The notes under the pieces were generated by a model. That model made no database searches. It was not told the origin of the DNA and saw only the letters and a list, made by a program, of their open reading frames with translations. A stretch of DNA of 64,000 nt from NCBI RefSeq assembly GCF_030373225.1, contig NZ_JAUCZG010000003.1, positions 62,001 through 126,000 on the forward strand, in the 5' to 3' direction. Position numbers and translations under genes: made by a program. The DNA comes from Hydrogenophaga sp. (lineage in GTDB: Bacteria; Pseudomonadota; Gammaproteobacteria; Burkholderiales; Burkholderiaceae_C). Positions 19,462 through 31,594 of this stretch are shown here, piece after piece. Within the stretch, counting starts at the first letter, position 1, and each line of letters begins with the position of its first letter.

Positions 19462-20448
19462 TCACAGCAGGTGTTTGACGCCGTCCTGCTCGCCTTGCAG
19501 CTCGGCCAGGGTCTTGTTGATGCATTCCTGCGAGAAGGCATCGATCTCCAGGCCTTCAACCACCTTGTATTCGCCGTTTTCACAGGTGACGGGAAAGCCG
19601 AACATCATGTCTTTCGGAATGCCGTACCAGCCCTGCGACGGAATGCCCATGGTGACCCACTCGCCTGCGGTGCCCAGCGCCCAGTCGCGCATGTGGTCGA
19701 TGGCGGCGTTGGCGGCCGATGCCGCGCTCGAGAGGCCGCGCGCTTCGATGATGGCAGCGCCGCGCTTGCCCACGGTGGGCAGGAACACGTCCTTGTTCCA
19801 GACCTGGTCGTTGATCATGTCCTTGACCGAGGCGCCGTCGATGGTGGCGAAGCGGTAGTCGGCGTACATGGTGGGCGAGTGGTTGCCCCACACGGCCAGT
19901 TTCTTGATGCTGGCGACCGGCTTGCCGGTCTTGGCCGCGATCTGCGAGGCAGCACGGTTGTGGTCGAGGCGCAGCATGGCGGTGAAGTTGCCCGGCTTCA
20001 GGTCAGGGGCGCTTTTCATCGCGATGTAGGCGTTGGTGTTGGCGGGGTTGCCGACCACCAGAACCTTGACGTTGCGCGAAGCCACGGCGTTGAGGGCCTT
20101 GCCCTGCGCGGTGAAGATGGCGCCGTTGATGGCGAGCAGCTCGGCGCGTTCCATGCCGGGGCCGCGTGGGCGCGAGCCGACCAGCAAGGCGTAGTCGGTG
20201 TCCTTGAAGGCGGTCATCGGATCGCTGTGGGCTTCCATGCCGGCCAGCAGCGGAAAGGCGCAGTCGTCGATTTCCATCATCACGCCCTTGAGCGCTTTCT
20301 GGGCTTTCTCGTCGGGGATCTCCAGCAGTTGCAGGATCACGGGCTGGTCTTTGCCGAGCATTTCGCCCGAAGCGATGCGAAACAACAGGGCGTAACCGAT
20401 CTGGCCAGCGGCGCCGGTGACGGCAACACGGACGGGCTTCTTTTGCAT
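19462..20448 (-). CDS. mdh: Malate dehydrogenase (NAD-dependent)
   Basis: Oxidises malate to oxaloacetate with NAD+ in the TCA cycle. The 328-residue product has the nucleotide-binding motif [13 protein letters not shown] at residues 10-22 and the NAD-site NPANTNA, and belongs to the two-domain type of beta-proteobacteria, closer to eukaryotic cytosolic enzymes than to E. coli Mdh. The ATG at 20448 places the Rossmann fold correctly; a longer frame upstream runs through the promoter. A good sigma-70 promoter lies about 120-145 bases upstream, divergent from the GntR gene. Confidence 0.96.
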   Translation of the reverse strand: MQKKPVRVAVTGAAGQIGYALLFRIASGEMLGKDQPVILQLLEIPDEKAQKALKGVMMEIDDCAFPLLAGMEAHSDPMTAFKDTDYALLVGSRPRGPGMERAELLAINGAIFTAQGKALNAVASRNVKVLVVGNPANTNAYIAMKSAPDLKPGNFTAMLRLDHNRAASQIAAKTGKPVASIKKLAVWGNHSPTMYADYRFATIDGASVKDMINDQVWNKDVFLPTVGKRGAAIIEARGLSSAASAANAAIDHMRDWALGTAGEWVTMGIPSQGWYGIPKDMMFGFPVTCENGEYKVVEGLEIDAFSQECINKTLAELQGEQDGVKHLL

Positions 20449-20565
20449 GGTGAGAACTCCAGAATGAGACGAGAGGAAGGGACGGGGCTGATGACGAAAC
20501 ACCGCGAGACAGAGGCGACAGGTGCGGGCAGAAACGGCGCGCGGGCGGGTCAGGCTCAGTCGGCG

Positions 20566-20595
20566 AGTGTACCCTCGCAAACCCTGATAAGTCAA
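20566..20595 (-). promoter_or_regulatory. Predicted sigma-70 promoter for mdh
   Basis: On the minus strand a -35 box TTGACT (20590-20595) and a -10 box TACACT (20566-20571) are 18 bases apart. It is oriented toward mdh, and the GntR operator lies 12 bases upstream of the -35 box, so one regulator could influence both directions. Confidence 0.65.
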
Positions 20596-20596
20596 T

Positions 20597-20624
20597 TTGT
20601 CTTATGTCTTATATAAGATATGAT
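20597..20624 (+). promoter_or_regulatory. Predicted GntR-gene promoter with palindromic operator in its spacer
   Basis: A -35 box TTGTCT (20597-20602) and a -10 box TATGAT (20619-20624) are 16 bases apart. Between them lies a perfect 12-base palindrome TCTTATATAAGA (20607-20618), a very AT-rich island in a GC-rich genome. A repressor bound there would block its own promoter. The GntR product is the obvious candidate; binding is inferred. Confidence 0.7.
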
Positions 20625-20661
20625 TGGACGCGCAGCCGGAGCCCCCGGCCCGCGCCCAAAC

Positions 20662-21471
20662 ATGGCCACGACACCCCTCAACACCTCAGACGCAACACCC
20701 GCCGATGGCCGCCCCGCGACCGAGGCGGGTGCACCCGAACACTCCGCACCCGCGTTCAGCCCGCTCTACCAGCAGATCAAGACGCTGATCCTGCGCAGCC
20801 TGCAGGCAAGCGAGTGGAAGCCCGGCGACATGATCCCGAGCGAATTCGATCTGGCCGCCCGTTTCAAGGTCAGCCAGGGCACCGTGCGCAAGGCGATCGA
20901 CGAGCTCGCCACCGACAACCTGCTGGTGCGCCGCCAGGGCAAGGGCACGTTCGTGGCCACCCACTCCGAACAGCACATCCAGTACCGGTTCCTGCGCCTG
21001 CTGCCCGACACCGGCTCGCTCGAAGACCAGGGCCCGGCAGAACGCCGCATCATCGAATGCCGTCGACTGCGCGCGCCCGCCGAGGTGGCCCGCCAGCTCG
21101 CCCTGCGCACCGGCGACCCGGTGCTGCAGGTCAGGCGCGTGCTCAGCTTCGCCCAGTTGCCCGCCATCCTCGAAGAGCTCTGGCTGCCCGGCGTGCCGTT
21201 CAAGGGGTTGACCATCGAGACCCTGTCGGACGACAAGGGCCCGATGTACGCCCTGTTCGAGGCCCAGTTCGGTGTGCGCATGGTGCGCGCCGTGGAGAAG
21301 ATCAAGGCCGTTGCGGCGGACGGCGAAGCGGCCAACCTGCTCGGCGTGCCCGAAGGAGCCCCGCTGCTCAGCGTGGAGCGCCTGGCCTTCACCTACAACG
21401 ACACACCGATGGAGTTGCGGCGCGGCCTCTACCGCACCGATGCCCGTCACTATCGCAACGAACTGAGCTGA
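20662..21471 (+). CDS. GntR-family regulator with UTRA domain, probable TCA-gene regulator
   Basis: Transcription factor of 269 residues. A GntR winged helix (about 26-100) includes EWKPGDMIPSEFDLAARF and VSQGTVRKAIDEL, followed by a UTRA/chorismate-lyase-like effector domain. The ATG at 20662 is chosen because the ATG at 20620 falls inside the predicted -10 box; no clear ribosome site helps decide. It sits between mdh (divergent) and sdhCDAB (downstream, same strand) and probably senses a metabolite of the cycle. The palindrome in its promoter is a likely self-binding site. Target and effector are not shown by sequence. Confidence 0.85.
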   Translation: MATTPLNTSDATPADGRPATEAGAPEHSAPAFSPLYQQIKTLILRSLQASEWKPGDMIPSEFDLAARFKVSQGTVRKAIDELATDNLLVRRQGKGTFVATHSEQHIQYRFLRLLPDTGSLEDQGPAERRIIECRRLRAPAEVARQLALRTGDPVLQVRRVLSFAQLPAILEELWLPGVPFKGLTIETLSDDKGPMYALFEAQFGVRMVRAVEKIKAVAADGEAANLLGVPEGAPLLSVERLAFTYNDTPMELRRGLYRTDARHYRNELS

Positions 21472-21632
21472 ATCGCACCTTGCTATGCCCTTGATAGCCC
21501 TGTACCTGCAGACAATGTCAGCGTTCGGTATGGTGCGTTGCAATAGAATTTGACACCCGGTGGCCACGGTTACCAACGCGTTACATCACCTTCACCCCTT
21601 CCCGCATCTCCCCTGCGCAAGAAAGCCCCACC

Positions 21633-22064
21633 ATGACCGAGTTGACCAAAAAGCGGCCCGAGTTCCGCAACATCAACGCATTCAAGGACCTCACCACCTA
21701 CCGCCTGCCCCCGGCTGGCTGGGTGTCGATCCTGCACCGCGCCAGTGGCGGCCTGATGTTCATCCTGTTGCCCCTGATCGTCTGGCTGTTCGACACCTCG
21801 GTCTCCTCGGAGATCTCTTTCGCGCGCTTCAGCTCGGCCTTCTCGGCCGGTGTGGGCTTCGTGCCGGGCTGGTTCTTCAAGCTCGTGGTGCTGGCGCTGA
21901 TCTGGGCCTACCTGCACCACCTCATTGCCGGTGTGCGCCACCTCTACATGGATGCGCGCCACGCCGTCACCAAGGAATTCGGCAAGTCTTCCGCCATCTT
22001 CACGCTGGTGGTCAGCATCGGCCTGACCGTTGTGCTCGGCGCCAAGCTGTTCGGCCTCTACTGA
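21633..22064 (+). CDS. sdhC: Succinate dehydrogenase cytochrome b556 subunit
   Basis: Membrane anchor of complex II that helps bind heme b and ubiquinone. The 143 residues contain three membrane helices, the HRASGGLMF quinone-site motif and a heme-ligand histidine in AYLHHLIAGVRHL. First gene of the sdhCDAB-sdhE-gltA run. Upstream (21472-21632) lies a 160-base gap; a TAGAAT at 21544-21549 could be its -10 box, but no clear -35 box is seen. Confidence 0.95.
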   Translation: MTELTKKRPEFRNINAFKDLTTYRLPPAGWVSILHRASGGLMFILLPLIVWLFDTSVSSEISFARFSSAFSAGVGFVPGWFFKLVVLALIWAYLHHLIAGVRHLYMDARHAVTKEFGKSSAIFTLVVSIGLTVVLGAKLFGLY

Positions 22065-22093
22065 TCCCGCGAACCCACTCAAGGACCCACAAG

Positions 22094-22459
22094 ATGTCTG
22101 TCAATTACGGTTCCAAACGCGTCGTCACCGGCGCCCACTACGGTTTGCGCGACTGGCTTGCGCAGCGCATCACGGCCGCCATCATGGCGCTGTTCACCCT
22201 CGTCGTGCTGGCACAAGTGCTGCTGACCAGCGGCCCGTTGGGCTACGAGGGCTGGGCCGGCATCTTTGCCGCGCAATGGATGAAGGCCCTCACATTCGCT
22301 GTTTTCCTCGCCCTGACCTACCACGTGTGGGTCGGCATGCGCGACATCTGGATGGACTACGTCAAGCCCGCAGGCATTCGCCTGGTGCTGCACGTGTTCA
22401 CCATGGTCTGGCTGCTGTCCTGCCTGGGTTGGGCCGTTCAAGTTCTCTGGAGGCTCTGA
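22094..22459 (+). CDS. sdhD: Succinate dehydrogenase membrane anchor subunit
   Basis: Second membrane anchor of complex II, 121 residues with three helices. The family markers are RITAAIMALFTLVVL near the N terminus and TYHVWVGMRDIWMDYVKP, carrying the second heme ligand and quinone-site residues. The start at 22094 (MSVNYGSKRVV) is 29 bases after sdhC and fits the family; the longer upstream frame runs through sdhC. It stops four bases before the sdhA start. Confidence 0.95.
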   Translation: MSVNYGSKRVVTGAHYGLRDWLAQRITAAIMALFTLVVLAQVLLTSGPLGYEGWAGIFAAQWMKALTFAVFLALTYHVWVGMRDIWMDYVKPAGIRLVLHVFTMVWLLSCLGWAVQVLWRL

Positions 22460-22463
22460 AACA

Positions 22464-24269
22464 ATGACCGCAACTGCAAACCTTCCCAAGCGTCAATTCG
22501 ACGTCGTCATCGTCGGTGCCGGTGGCTCCGGCATGCGCGCCTCGCTGCAGCTGGCGCGCGCCGGCCTCAAGGTGGCCGTGCTCTCCAAGGTGTTCCCCAC
22601 CCGTTCGCACACGGTGGCCGCTCAGGGCGGCATCGGCGCCTCGCTCGGCAACATGAACGAGGACAACTGGCACTACCACTTCTACGACACCATCAAGGGC
22701 TCCGACTGGCTCGGTGACCAGGATGCGATCGAATTCATGTGCCGCGAAGCGCCCAAGGTGGTGTACGAACTCGAACACTTCGGCATGCCGTTCGACCGCA
22801 ATCCGGACGGCACGATCTACCAGCGCCCGTTCGGCGGTCACACCGCGAACTACGGCGAGAAACCGGTGCAACGCGCCTGCGCCGCGGCCGACCGCACCGG
22901 CCACGCGATGCTGCACACGCTCTATCAACAGAACGTGCAGGCCCGCACCACCTTCTTCGTCGAATGGATGGCGCTGGACCTGATCCGCGACGCCAGCGGC
23001 GACGTGCTGGGCGTCACGGCCATGGAAATGGAGACCGGTGAAACCTATGTGCTCGAGGCCAAGACCACACTGCTGGCCACCGGCGGCGCCGGTCGCATCT
23101 TCGCGGCCTCCACCAATGCCTTCATCAACACCGGCGACGGGCTGGGCATGGCGGCGCGTGCCGGCATTCCGCTCGAAGACATGGAGTTCTGGCAGTTCCA
23201 CCCCACCGGCGTGGCCGGTGCCGGTGTGCTGCTGACCGAAGGCTGCCGCGGCGAAGGCGCCATCCTGCTCAACAGCGAAGGCGAGCGTTTCATGGAGCGC
23301 TATGCGCCCACCCTGAAAGACCTGGCTCCGCGCGACTTCGTCAGCCGCTGCATGGACCAGGAAATCAAGGAAGGCCGCGGTTGCGGTCCGAACAAGGACT
23401 ACGTGCTGCTCAAGCTCGACCACCTCGGAGCCGAGACCATCCACAAGCGCCTGCCTTCGGTGTACGAGATCGGTGTGAACTTCGCCAACGTCGACATCAC
23501 CCGCGAGCCGATTCCCGTGGTGCCCACCATCCACTACCAGATGGGCGGCATTCCGACCAACATCAATGGCCAGGTGGTCACCCCCGATGGCCAGGGCAAC
23601 CAGCAGGTGGTCAACGGCTTGTACGCCGTGGGTGAATGCTCCTGCGTCAGCGTGCACGGCGCCAACCGGCTGGGCACCAACTCGCTGCTCGACCTGCTGG
23701 TGTTCGGTCGCGCGGCCGGCAACCACATCGTGCAGTTCAACGACAAGAACAAGGTGCACAAACCACTGCCGGCCGATGCGGCCGACAAGACCCTGGCGCG
23801 ACTGGCCCGGCTGGACAGCACGACCGGCGGCGAGTACGCGCAAGACGTGGCCAACGACCTGCGCGCGACCATGCAGCAGCACGCGGGCGTGTTTCGCACC
23901 CAGGCCAGCATGGACGAAGGTGTGGCCAAGATCAATGCGATGCGCGCACGGGTCAACAACATCGCACTCAAGGACAAGTCCAAGGTGTTCAACACCGCGC
24001 GCATCGAAGCGCTGGAAGTTGAAAACCTGATCGAGTGTGCGCAGGCCACCATGACCTCGGCCGCCGCCCGCCACGAGTGCCGCGGCGCGCACACCGTCAA
24101 CGACTACGAGCGGCCCGCCGACGATGCCCAGTTCCCGCTGGGCCGCAACGATGCCGAGTGGATGAAGCACACGCTCTGGCACAGCGCCGACAACAGCCTG
24201 ACCTACAAGGCCGTGAACCTCAAGCCGCTGACGGTTGAGTCCGTTCCGCCCAAGGTTCGTACCTTCTAA
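22464..24269 (+). CDS. sdhA: Succinate dehydrogenase flavoprotein subunit
   Basis: Catalytic subunit of complex II that oxidises succinate to fumarate and passes electrons to SdhB. The 601 residues hold the FAD fold (GAGGSGMRASLQLARAG), the histidine for covalent FAD in RSHTVAAQGG, the conserved HPTG and HGANRLGTNSLLDL motifs and the C-terminal arginine-rich region. SdhE encoded downstream should attach the FAD. Confidence 0.98.
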   Translation: MTATANLPKRQFDVVIVGAGGSGMRASLQLARAGLKVAVLSKVFPTRSHTVAAQGGIGASLGNMNEDNWHYHFYDTIKGSDWLGDQDAIEFMCREAPKVVYELEHFGMPFDRNPDGTIYQRPFGGHTANYGEKPVQRACAAADRTGHAMLHTLYQQNVQARTTFFVEWMALDLIRDASGDVLGVTAMEMETGETYVLEAKTTLLATGGAGRIFAASTNAFINTGDGLGMAARAGIPLEDMEFWQFHPTGVAGAGVLLTEGCRGEGAILLNSEGERFMERYAPTLKDLAPRDFVSRCMDQEIKEGRGCGPNKDYVLLKLDHLGAETIHKRLPSVYEIGVNFANVDITREPIPVVPTIHYQMGGIPTNINGQVVTPDGQGNQQVVNGLYAVGECSCVSVHGANRLGTNSLLDLLVFGRAAGNHIVQFNDKNKVHKPLPADAADKTLARLARLDSTTGGEYAQDVANDLRATMQQHAGVFRTQASMDEGVAKINAMRARVNNIALKDKSKVFNTARIEALEVENLIECAQATMTSAAARHECRGAHTVNDYERPADDAQFPLGRNDAEWMKHTLWHSADNSLTYKAVNLKPLTVESVPPKVRTF

Positions 24270-24292
24270 GCACCCACGCACCGGAGTCTCCC

Positions 24293-24997
24293 ATGGCAAA
24301 ACGCACTTTCAAGATCTACCGCTACGACCCCGAGAAGGACGCCAAGCCTTACATGCAGACCATCGAGGTTGAACTCGACGGCCACGAGCGCATGCTGCTG
24401 GATGCCTTGATGAAGCTCAAGGCGGTCGACCCGTCCATCTCGTTCCGCCGCTCCTGCCGCGAAGGCGTCTGCGGCTCGGACGCCATGAACATCAATGGCA
24501 AGAACGGCCTGGCCTGCCTGACCAACATGAACACGTTGCCCGGCGTGATCACGCTCAAGCCGCTGCCTGGTCTGCCTGTGGTGCGCGACCTGATTGTCGA
24601 CATGACGCTGTTCTTCAAGCAGTACAACAGCATCAAGCCCTACCTGATCAACGACACCGTGCCGCCCGAGAAGGAACGCCTGCAGAGCCCCGAGGAACGC
24701 GACGAGCTCAACGGCCTGTACGAATGCATCCTGTGTGCGAGCTGCTCGACGAGTTGCCCGAGCTTCTGGTGGAATCCGGACAAGTTCGTCGGACCGGCCG
24801 GTCTGCTGCAGGCCTACCGCTTCATTGCCGACAGCCGCGACCAGGGCACCGCGGAGCGCCTGGACAATCTGGAAGATCCGTACCGGCTGTTCCGTTGCCA
24901 CACCATCATGAACTGCGTCGACGTCTGCCCCAAGGGTCTGAACCCCACCAAGGCGATCGGCAAGATCAAGGAAATGATGGTGATGCGCTCTGTCTGA
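24293..24997 (+). CDS. sdhB: Succinate dehydrogenase iron-sulfur subunit
   Basis: Carries electrons from SdhA to quinone through three iron-sulfur centres. In 234 residues the [2Fe-2S] motif SCREGVCGSD, the [4Fe-4S] motif CILCASCSTSCP and the [3Fe-4S]/[4Fe-4S] motif CHTIMNCVDVCPKGLNP are all complete. It starts 23 bases after sdhA. Confidence 0.98.
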   Translation: MAKRTFKIYRYDPEKDAKPYMQTIEVELDGHERMLLDALMKLKAVDPSISFRRSCREGVCGSDAMNINGKNGLACLTNMNTLPGVITLKPLPGLPVVRDLIVDMTLFFKQYNSIKPYLINDTVPPEKERLQSPEERDELNGLYECILCASCSTSCPSFWWNPDKFVGPAGLLQAYRFIADSRDQGTAERLDNLEDPYRLFRCHTIMNCVDVCPKGLNPTKAIGKIKEMMVMRSV

Positions 24998-25007
24998 GAG
25001 CCATCGC

Positions 25008-25041
25008 AGCACCGCCATGAGCACCGCCATGAGCACCGCCA
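25008..25041 (+). repeat. 12-base tandem repeat duplicating the sdhE start codon
   Basis: The unit AGCACCGCCATG occurs twice (25008-25019, 25020-25031) and then ten bases of a third copy. Each full unit carries an in-frame ATG, so sdhE can start at 25017 or 25029 with the same reading. Confidence 0.8.
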
Positions 25042-25334
25042 CCGATCCCGACCCGGCCCTGGACGCGCTGCTCGACGAGCGCGCGCTGAGCAAGCTGCGG
25101 TGGCGCTGCCGGCGTGGACTGCTGGAGAACGATCTTTTCATCGAGCGCTTCTTTGCTCGACACGAATCTGGCTTGACGGTCCGTCAAGCCGATGCCCTGG
25201 GACTGCTGATGGACCTCTCCGACAACGATCTGCTCGATCTGTTGCTCGGCCGCAAGGCACCCCGGGACGATCTGGCCCGTGACGATGTCACCCGTGTGCT
25301 GGGCATGCTCCGTGCCACCCGGCAATCCGCTTAA
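25017..25334 (+). CDS. sdhE: FAD assembly factor for succinate dehydrogenase
   Basis: Small factor (105 residues from the first ATG, 101 from the second) that promotes covalent attachment of FAD to SdhA. The family signature RGxxE appears as [14 protein letters not shown]. It sits directly between sdhB and gltA, the standard beta-proteobacterial position. The start is doubled by a 12-base tandem repeat; neither ATG has a clear ribosome site, so translation may be coupled to sdhB. Confidence 0.93.
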   Translation: MSTAMSTATDPDPALDALLDERALSKLRWRCRRGLLENDLFIERFFARHESGLTVRQADALGLLMDLSDNDLLDLLLGRKAPRDDLARDDVTRVLGMLRATRQSA

Positions 25335-25359
25335 GCCATTCCCACTAGAAGGAACCCGC

Positions 25360-26670
<1,311 letters not shown>

Positions 26671-26689
26671 TCCTGGCCCGTTGAACGCC

Positions 26690-26728
26690 ACGCCCGCAGC
26701 ACCCGAGGTGCCGCGGGCGTTCTTCATT
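26690..26728 (+). terminator. Intrinsic terminator after gltA
   Basis: Stem ACGCCCGC / GCGGGCGT (26690-26697 and 26713-26720) around a smaller internal GC pair, followed by TTCTTCATT. It closes the sdh-gltA run before leuC. Confidence 0.75.
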
Positions 26729-26795
26729 CGGAGCCCGTAAAATCGCAGCCTCGCCAGCATTCAGGTCGCAACCCGCGATCACCAACGGAACCGCC

Positions 26796-28217
26796 ATGGG
26801 ACGCACGCTCTACGACAAGATCTGGGACGAACACGTCGTTCACACCGAAGAGGACGGCACGTCCGTGCTGTATATCGACCGGCACCTTGTGCACGAAGTC
26901 ACCAGCCCGCAGGCGTATGAAGGTCTGCGTCAGGCGGGCCGCAAAGTCTGGCGGGTGAGCTCGGTGGTGGCCACCGCAGACCACAACACGCCCACCACCG
27001 GCTGGGAACTCGGCTATGACGGCATCACCGACCCGATCAGCAAGGAACAGATCACCACGCTCAACAGCAACATCGCGGAGTTCGGTGCGGCTGCATTCTT
27101 CCCCTTCATGTCGCAGCGCCAGGGCATCGTGCATGTGATCGGCCCCGAAAACGGTGCAACCCTGCCCGGCATGACGGTGGTCTGCGGCGACAGCCACACC
27201 TCCACCCACGGTGCGTTCGGCGCACTGGCCCACGGTATCGGCACCAGCGAGGTCGAGCATGTGCTGGCCACTCAGACACTGCTCGCCAAGAAGGCGAAAA
27301 ACATGCTGGTGCGTGTGGACGGTCAGCTGGCCAAGGGCTGCACGGCCAAGGACATCGTACTGGCCATCATCGGCAAGATCGGCACAGCCGGCGGCACGGG
27401 CTACACCATCGAGTTCGGCGGCTCTGCCATCCGGGCGCTCAGCATCGAAGGCCGGATGACGGTCTGCAACATGGCCATCGAGGGTGGCGCACGCGCCGGC
27501 CTGGTGGCGGTCGATGAAAAAACCATCGAGTACGTGAGGGGTCGCCCTCTCTCCCCCACCGGGGTGGAGTGGGACCACGCCGTGGCCTACTGGAAAAACC
27601 TGCAATCCGACGCCGACGCCACCTTCGACGCCGTGGTCGAACTCGACGCCTCGCAGATCGTGCCGCAGGTCACCTGGGGCACTTCTCCCGAGATGGTGCT
27701 CGGCATCGACGGCCACGTACCCGATCCCGATCGGGAAAAGGACGCCAACAAACGCGGCGCCATCGAACGTGCCCTGACCTACATGGGACTGCAGCCCGGC
27801 AAGGCACTCGACGACATCTTTGTCGACAAGGTCTTCATCGGCTCCTGCACCAACAGCCGCATCGAGGACATGCGCGAGGCCGCCGCCGTGGTGAAGAAAC
27901 TTGGCCAGAAAGTGGCGCGAAACGTGAAGCTCGCCATGGTCGTGCCTGGCTCCGGACTGGTGAAGGCCCAGGCCGAGCGGGAAGGGCTCCATGAGATCTT
28001 CAAGGCCGCCGGGTTCGAATGGCGCGAGCCCGGTTGCTCGATGTGCCTGGCCATGAACGCCGACCGGCTGGAGCCGGGCGAACGCTGCGCCTCCACCAGC
28101 AACCGCAACTTTGAAGGCCGCCAGGGTGCTGGTGGTCGCACGCACCTGGTGTCACCCGCCATGGCAGCCGCTGCGGCTGTGCATGGTCATTTTGTCGATG
28201 TCCGTCAATTTGTCTGA
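26796..28217 (+). CDS. leuC: 3-isopropylmalate dehydratase large subunit
   Basis: With LeuD isomerises 2- to 3-isopropylmalate in leucine synthesis, using a [4Fe-4S] cluster. The 473 residues show [14 protein letters not shown], the cluster cysteines in [11 protein letters not shown] and [10 protein letters not shown], and [13 protein letters not shown]. Upstream, TAAAAT at 26738-26743 is a likely -10 box, but no convincing -35 box is seen. First gene of the leuC-entericidin-leuD-leuB-asd run. Confidence 0.97.
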   Translation: MGRTLYDKIWDEHVVHTEEDGTSVLYIDRHLVHEVTSPQAYEGLRQAGRKVWRVSSVVATADHNTPTTGWELGYDGITDPISKEQITTLNSNIAEFGAAAFFPFMSQRQGIVHVIGPENGATLPGMTVVCGDSHTSTHGAFGALAHGIGTSEVEHVLATQTLLAKKAKNMLVRVDGQLAKGCTAKDIVLAIIGKIGTAGGTGYTIEFGGSAIRALSIEGRMTVCNMAIEGGARAGLVAVDEKTIEYVRGRPLSPTGVEWDHAVAYWKNLQSDADATFDAVVELDASQIVPQVTWGTSPEMVLGIDGHVPDPDREKDANKRGAIERALTYMGLQPGKALDDIFVDKVFIGSCTNSRIEDMREAAAVVKKLGQKVARNVKLAMVVPGSGLVKAQAEREGLHEIFKAAGFEWREPGCSMCLAMNADRLEPGERCASTSNRNFEGRQGAGGRTHLVSPAMAAAAAVHGHFVDVRQFV

Positions 28218-28229
28218 AAGGAAACTCCC

Positions 28230-28357
28230 ATGAAATCGATCGCCACCCTCCTCGTCGCCGCTTTCGTGCTGGCTCTGGCCGGCTGCAACACCGTTCAGGG
28301 CGTTGGCCAGGACATCCAGAAGGGCGGGCAGGTGCTGGAAGACGCTGCCAAGAAGAA

Positions 28358-28361
<4 letters not shown>
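28230..28361 (+). CDS. Entericidin-like small lipoprotein
   Basis: A 43-residue lipoprotein starting [12 protein letters not shown] with a lipobox LAGC (Cys19) and the entericidin A/B-like body [14 protein letters not shown], ending AAKKK. AAAGGAA lies before the ATG. It begins 12 bases after leuC, and its stop overlaps the leuD start by four bases (ATGA), so its translation is linked to leuD. Entericidins in E. coli form a toxin/antidote pair active in stationary phase; single copies like this are common in Proteobacteria and their role is unclear. Placement inside a leucine operon is recurrent in Burkholderiales as far as I know. Confidence 0.88.
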
Positions 28362-30150
<1,789 letters not shown>

Positions 30151-30229
30151 TCCAGCTCCGGTTCGTCACGCCCCCTCCCGGCAAGACGAGCCGGGGCAAA
30201 CAGGTTTTTCAACTGAAAAGGGCGTTGAC

Positions 30230-31408
30230 ATGAAAGTCGTCGATGGAATGAAAGAGCCTCTCGTCGGGCTGGTAGGCTGGCGCGGCATGGTGGGCTCCGT
30301 GCTCATGGACCGCATGGTTGCAGAGGGCGATTTCGACTTGATCGAACCGCTGTTCTTCTCCACGTCCAACGCGGGCGGCAAAGCCCCGGCGATGGCAAAA
30401 AACGAGACATCGCTGCAAGACGCGCACGACATCACGGCCCTGCAGCGCTGCGACATCATCATCACAGCCCAGGGTGGCGACTACACGAGCGAAGTGTTCC
30501 CAAAGTTGCGTGCCGCTGGCTGGCAAGGCCACTGGATCGACGCGGCCTCGACCCTGCGCATGGACAAGGATGCCGTCATCATCCTGGATCCGGTCAATTT
30601 GCCGGTGATCCGAAACGCCCTGGGCAACGGCGGCAAAAACTGGGTCGGTGGCAACTGCACCGTGAGTTGCATGCTGATGGGCGTGGGTGCGCTGTACAAG
30701 GCCGGACTGGTCGAGTGGATGAGCACACAAACCTACCAGGCCGCCTCAGGCGGCGGTGCGCAGCACATGCGCGAGCTGCTCACCCAATACGGCACGCTCA
30801 ACGCAGAAGTGAAGAGCCTGCTCGACGATCCCAAGAGCGCCATTCTGGAAATCGATCGCAAGGTCATTGCCAAGCAACGTTCGCTCTCTGGCGCCGACAC
30901 CGCCAACTTCGGTGTGCCGCTGGGCGGCTCGCTGATCCCGTGGATCGACAAGGATCTGGGGATCGGGAAAAACCGCGATGAAGCCGGTTGGGGCATGTCG
31001 AAGGAAGAGTGGAAGGGCATGGCCGAAACCAACAAGATCCTCGGCCTGGGAGAAGGCTTCGGTTCTGCGGCCATCCCTGTGGATGGGTTCTGCGTGCGTG
31101 TGGGTGCCATGCGTTGCCACAGCCAGGCACTCACGTTCAAACTGCGCAAGGACGTGCCGGTGGCGGACATCGAGGCGATGATCGCAGCCGACAACGAGTG
31201 GGTTTCCGTGGTGCCCAACAACCGGGAGGCAACCATGCGCGACCTCACGCCCGTGGCGGTCACCGGGACAATGACCATCCCGGTTGGCCGGCTGCGCAAG
31301 CTGGCCATGGGTCCCGAGTACCTGGGTGCCTTCACCATCGGTGACCAGTTGTTGTGGGGCGCTGCCGAGCCCCTGCGCCGCATGTTGCGAATCCTGTTGG
31401 GCGCCTGA
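30230..31408 (+). CDS. asd: Aspartate-semialdehyde dehydrogenase
   Basis: Reduces aspartyl phosphate to aspartate semialdehyde, the branch point to lysine/diaminopimelate, methionine and threonine. The 392-residue product is the Gram-negative type, with [13 protein letters not shown], the active-site cysteine in GGNCTVSC (about Cys143) and later catalytic residues. A second ATG at 30248 would also fit (MKEPLVGLV). Position after leuB and before fimV is the usual beta-proteobacterial order. It lies 80 bases after leuB. Confidence 0.96.
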   Translation: MKVVDGMKEPLVGLVGWRGMVGSVLMDRMVAEGDFDLIEPLFFSTSNAGGKAPAMAKNETSLQDAHDITALQRCDIIITAQGGDYTSEVFPKLRAAGWQGHWIDAASTLRMDKDAVIILDPVNLPVIRNALGNGGKNWVGGNCTVSCMLMGVGALYKAGLVEWMSTQTYQAASGGGAQHMRELLTQYGTLNAEVKSLLDDPKSAILEIDRKVIAKQRSLSGADTANFGVPLGGSLIPWIDKDLGIGKNRDEAGWGMSKEEWKGMAETNKILGLGEGFGSAAIPVDGFCVRVGAMRCHSQALTFKLRKDVPVADIEAMIAADNEWVSVVPNNREATMRDLTPVAVTGTMTIPVGRLRKLAMGPEYLGAFTIGDQLLWGAAEPLRRMLRILLGA

Positions 31409-31412
31409 ACGA

Positions 31413-31439
31413 CCCGCCACCTCGGCAGGGGTGGCCGGG
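31413..31439 (+). terminator. Hairpin after asd, probable weak terminator
   Basis: CCCGCCACC / GGTGGCCGGG with a single bulged G and a short loop, five bases after the asd stop. No T-run follows. Confidence 0.45.
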
Positions 31440-31535
31440 CTGAAATCACCACCGGGTTCGTTGCAACCCAGCAACGCAAAAGGAACGGCCAAACACGACG
31501 AACGGTGAGCTGGGAAACTCAAGCGGATTCTCAGC

Positions 31536-31564
31536 TTGTCACCGTAATCTGTTGATGTTATGGT
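31536..31564 (+). promoter_or_regulatory. Predicted sigma-70 promoter for fimV
   Basis: A -35 box TTGTCA (31536-31541) and a -10 box TATGGT (31559-31564) are 17 bases apart, ending 30 bases before the fimV start. The surrounding 60 bases are markedly AT-rich compared with the genes. Confidence 0.6.
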
Positions 31565-31594
31565 CAAAATTAGGTTTTTTCCTTCGAGGTCCAA

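Noticed and set aside
22398-24299. 633-residue open frame opposite sdhA
   Set aside because: Antisense shadow of a gene with full catalytic motifs.
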